Origin: Azotosporobacter soli
Lineage (GTDB): Bacteria; Bacillota; Negativicutes; SG130
Length of the DNA: 64,000 bases
Assembly: GCF_030542965.1 (NCBI RefSeq)
Contig: NZ_JAUAOA010000007.1
Coordinates: 62,001 to 126,000, forward strand
Reading direction: 5' to 3'
Shown here in pieces: positions 63,100 through 64,000 of the stretch. The notes below the pieces were generated by a model. It was not told the DNA's origin. It did not search any database and saw nothing but the letters and a program-made list of their open reading frames with translations. Position 1 is the first letter of the stretch. Each line of letters opens with the position of its first letter. The position numbers and the translations under genes were made by a program.

Positions 63100-63657
63100 T
63101 TACACTTCCATGATTTCTTTTTCTTTTGCCGCCATGACAGCATCGACCTCTTTGATATACTTATCGGTCAATTTTTGAATGTCTTCTTGGCCTTTTTTGG
63201 CCTCATCCTCTGAAATCAGTTTGTCTTTTTCCAGTTTCTTCACTGCATCGTTGGCATCGCGGCGCAGATTGCGCACCGTCACACGCGACTCCTCCGATTT
63301 CTTGTGCACTTGTTTGACGAGTTCCTGACGACGCTCCTGCGTCAATTGAGGAATATTCAAACGGATAATCGCTCCGTCGCTATTCGGATTCATTCCCAGA
63401 TCCGATTTCATGATCGCCTTTTCAATTGCCGGCACCATTGTTTTTTCCCAGGGTTGGATAACAATGGTTCGGGGTTCTGGTACCGATACATTGGCGACCT
63501 GATTGACCGCCGTCGGCGTTCCGTAATAATCAACCATGACTTTTTCTAAGAGCGCCGGGGTAGCACGGCCAGCCCGCAAAGTAGATAATTCTTTGCGCAA
63601 TGCTTCCATTGCCTTTTTCATTTTATCTTCATATTGATTAAAAATATCCTTGATCAT
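63100..63657 (-). CDS. frr: Ribosome recycling factor
   Basis: Splits the post-termination ribosome with EF-G. The 185-aa protein has MKKAMEALRKELSTLRAGRATPALLE, GAIIRLNIPQLTQERRQELVKQ and the helical C-terminal part with RRDANDAVKKLEKD. GGGAGGGG precedes the ATG. It follows pyrH directly. Confidence 0.97.
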   Translation of the reverse strand: MIKDIFNQYEDKMKKAMEALRKELSTLRAGRATPALLEKVMVDYYGTPTAVNQVANVSVPEPRTIVIQPWEKTMVPAIEKAIMKSDLGMNPNSDGAIIRLNIPQLTQERRQELVKQVHKKSEESRVTVRNLRRDANDAVKKLEKDKLISEDEAKKGQEDIQKLTDKYIKEVDAVMAAKEKEIMEV

Positions 63658-63658
63658 A

Positions 63659-64000
63659 TTAGCCCCTCCCTACAACAGTACCAATCTCATGTCCCAAGGC
63701 CGCCTTTAAAATGTTTCCCGGTACATCCATATTAAATACAATGATTGGAATCTTATTATCCATGCACAGACTTGTGGCAGTCGAATCCATTACGCCTAAG
63801 CCGCGTTGCAATACTTCAATATATGCCAGTTCATCAAATTTCTTTGCATTTGGATTTTGTCTCGGATCCGAATCATAAACACCGTCAACATTTTTCTTGG
63901 CCATAAGAATTACATCCGCTTCGATTTCCGCGGCACGAAGCGCTGCCGTTGTATCGGTGGAAAAATACGGATTTCCGGTTCCTGCAGCAAAAACAACGAC
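63659..64000 (-). CDS. pyrH: UMP kinase, C-terminal part, 5' end outside window
   Basis: Phosphorylates UMP to UDP. The 113 visible residues include [19 protein letters not shown], the [11 protein letters not shown] segment and [19 protein letters not shown], all typical of bacterial PyrH. The start codon is past base 64000. It leads the frr-uppS block; its stop overlaps the frr leader by a single spacer base. Confidence 0.96.
   Translation of the reverse strand, partial: VVVFAAGTGNPYFSTDTTAALRAAEIEADVILMAKKNVDGVYDSDPRQNPNAKKFDELAYIEVLQRGLGVMDSTATSLCMDNKIPIIVFNMDVPGNILKAALGHEIGTVVGRG

Overview
The window is a compact stretch of core bacterial chromosome, about half G+C, with almost every gene on the minus strand. 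Only two genes, rqcH and a small DUF1858 gene, read on the plus strand. Gene content and order point to the Firmicutes (Bacillota): remA-gmk-rpoZ-coaBC, priA-def-fmt-rsmB-rlmN, an ylm-divIVA-ileS block, a PASTA kinase, and S-box, T-box and FMN leaders. MurE carries the DNPR signature for meso-diaminopimelate and dapF is present. Anaerobic NrdDG, a 2[4Fe-4S] ferredoxin and a DUF116 protein suggest an anaerobe. A Negativicutes or Clostridia relative fits best, but I cannot fix the genus. I see no mobile element, CRISPR array, tRNA, rRNA or pseudogene.

Layout, left to right (transcription mostly runs right to left). 1-3.7 kb: riboflavin operon ribD-ribE-ribBA-ribH behind an FMN riboswitch. 3.7-11.8 kb: one coupled operon FHA-FHA-PP2C-SEDS protein-class B PBP-PASTA kinase-rsgA-rpe with its own promoter, linking Ser/Thr signalling to wall synthesis. 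11.8-18.9 kb: priA-def-fmt-DUF116-rsmB-rlmN. 19-20.5 kb: metK under a SAM-I riboswitch. 20.5-25.4 kb: dapF, an unknown secreted protein, yicC, remA, gmk, rpoZ and coaBC. 25.6-27.3 kb: rqcH (plus), convergent with lspA-rluD-pyrR (27.4-29.4 kb). 29.4-31 kb: a CMD-family protein, a ferredoxin and a TVP38-family membrane protein.

31-37.7 kb: radical SAM protein-pgeF, then yggS-sepF-ylmH-divIVA, then ileS behind an Ile T-box. 39.5-42.5 kb: nrdR-nrdD-nrdG. 42.7-56.6 kb: the division and cell wall (dcw) cluster in two transcription units, mraZ-rsmH-ftsL and murE-murF-mraY-murD-murG-murC-ddl-ftsQ-DUF881-sbp-ftsZ. 56.8-57.8 kb: DUF1858 gene (plus) facing trxA and a CoA-binding protein. 57.8-64 kb: pyrH-frr-small ORF-uppS-cdsA-dxr-rseP-ispG, the isoprenoid and lipid-carrier block.

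Most of the window is standard housekeeping and I found no clearly novel system. The points most worth a second look are: a dcw cluster without ftsI, ftsW, ftsA and murB, while a SEDS/PBP pair sits in the kinase operon; a phased array of MraZ boxes; a putative pair of NrdR boxes; promoters built into terminators; and a few small proteins of unknown function (80 aa between frr and uppS, 202 aa secreted, and the Cys-rich DUF1858 protein next to a CGYC thioredoxin).
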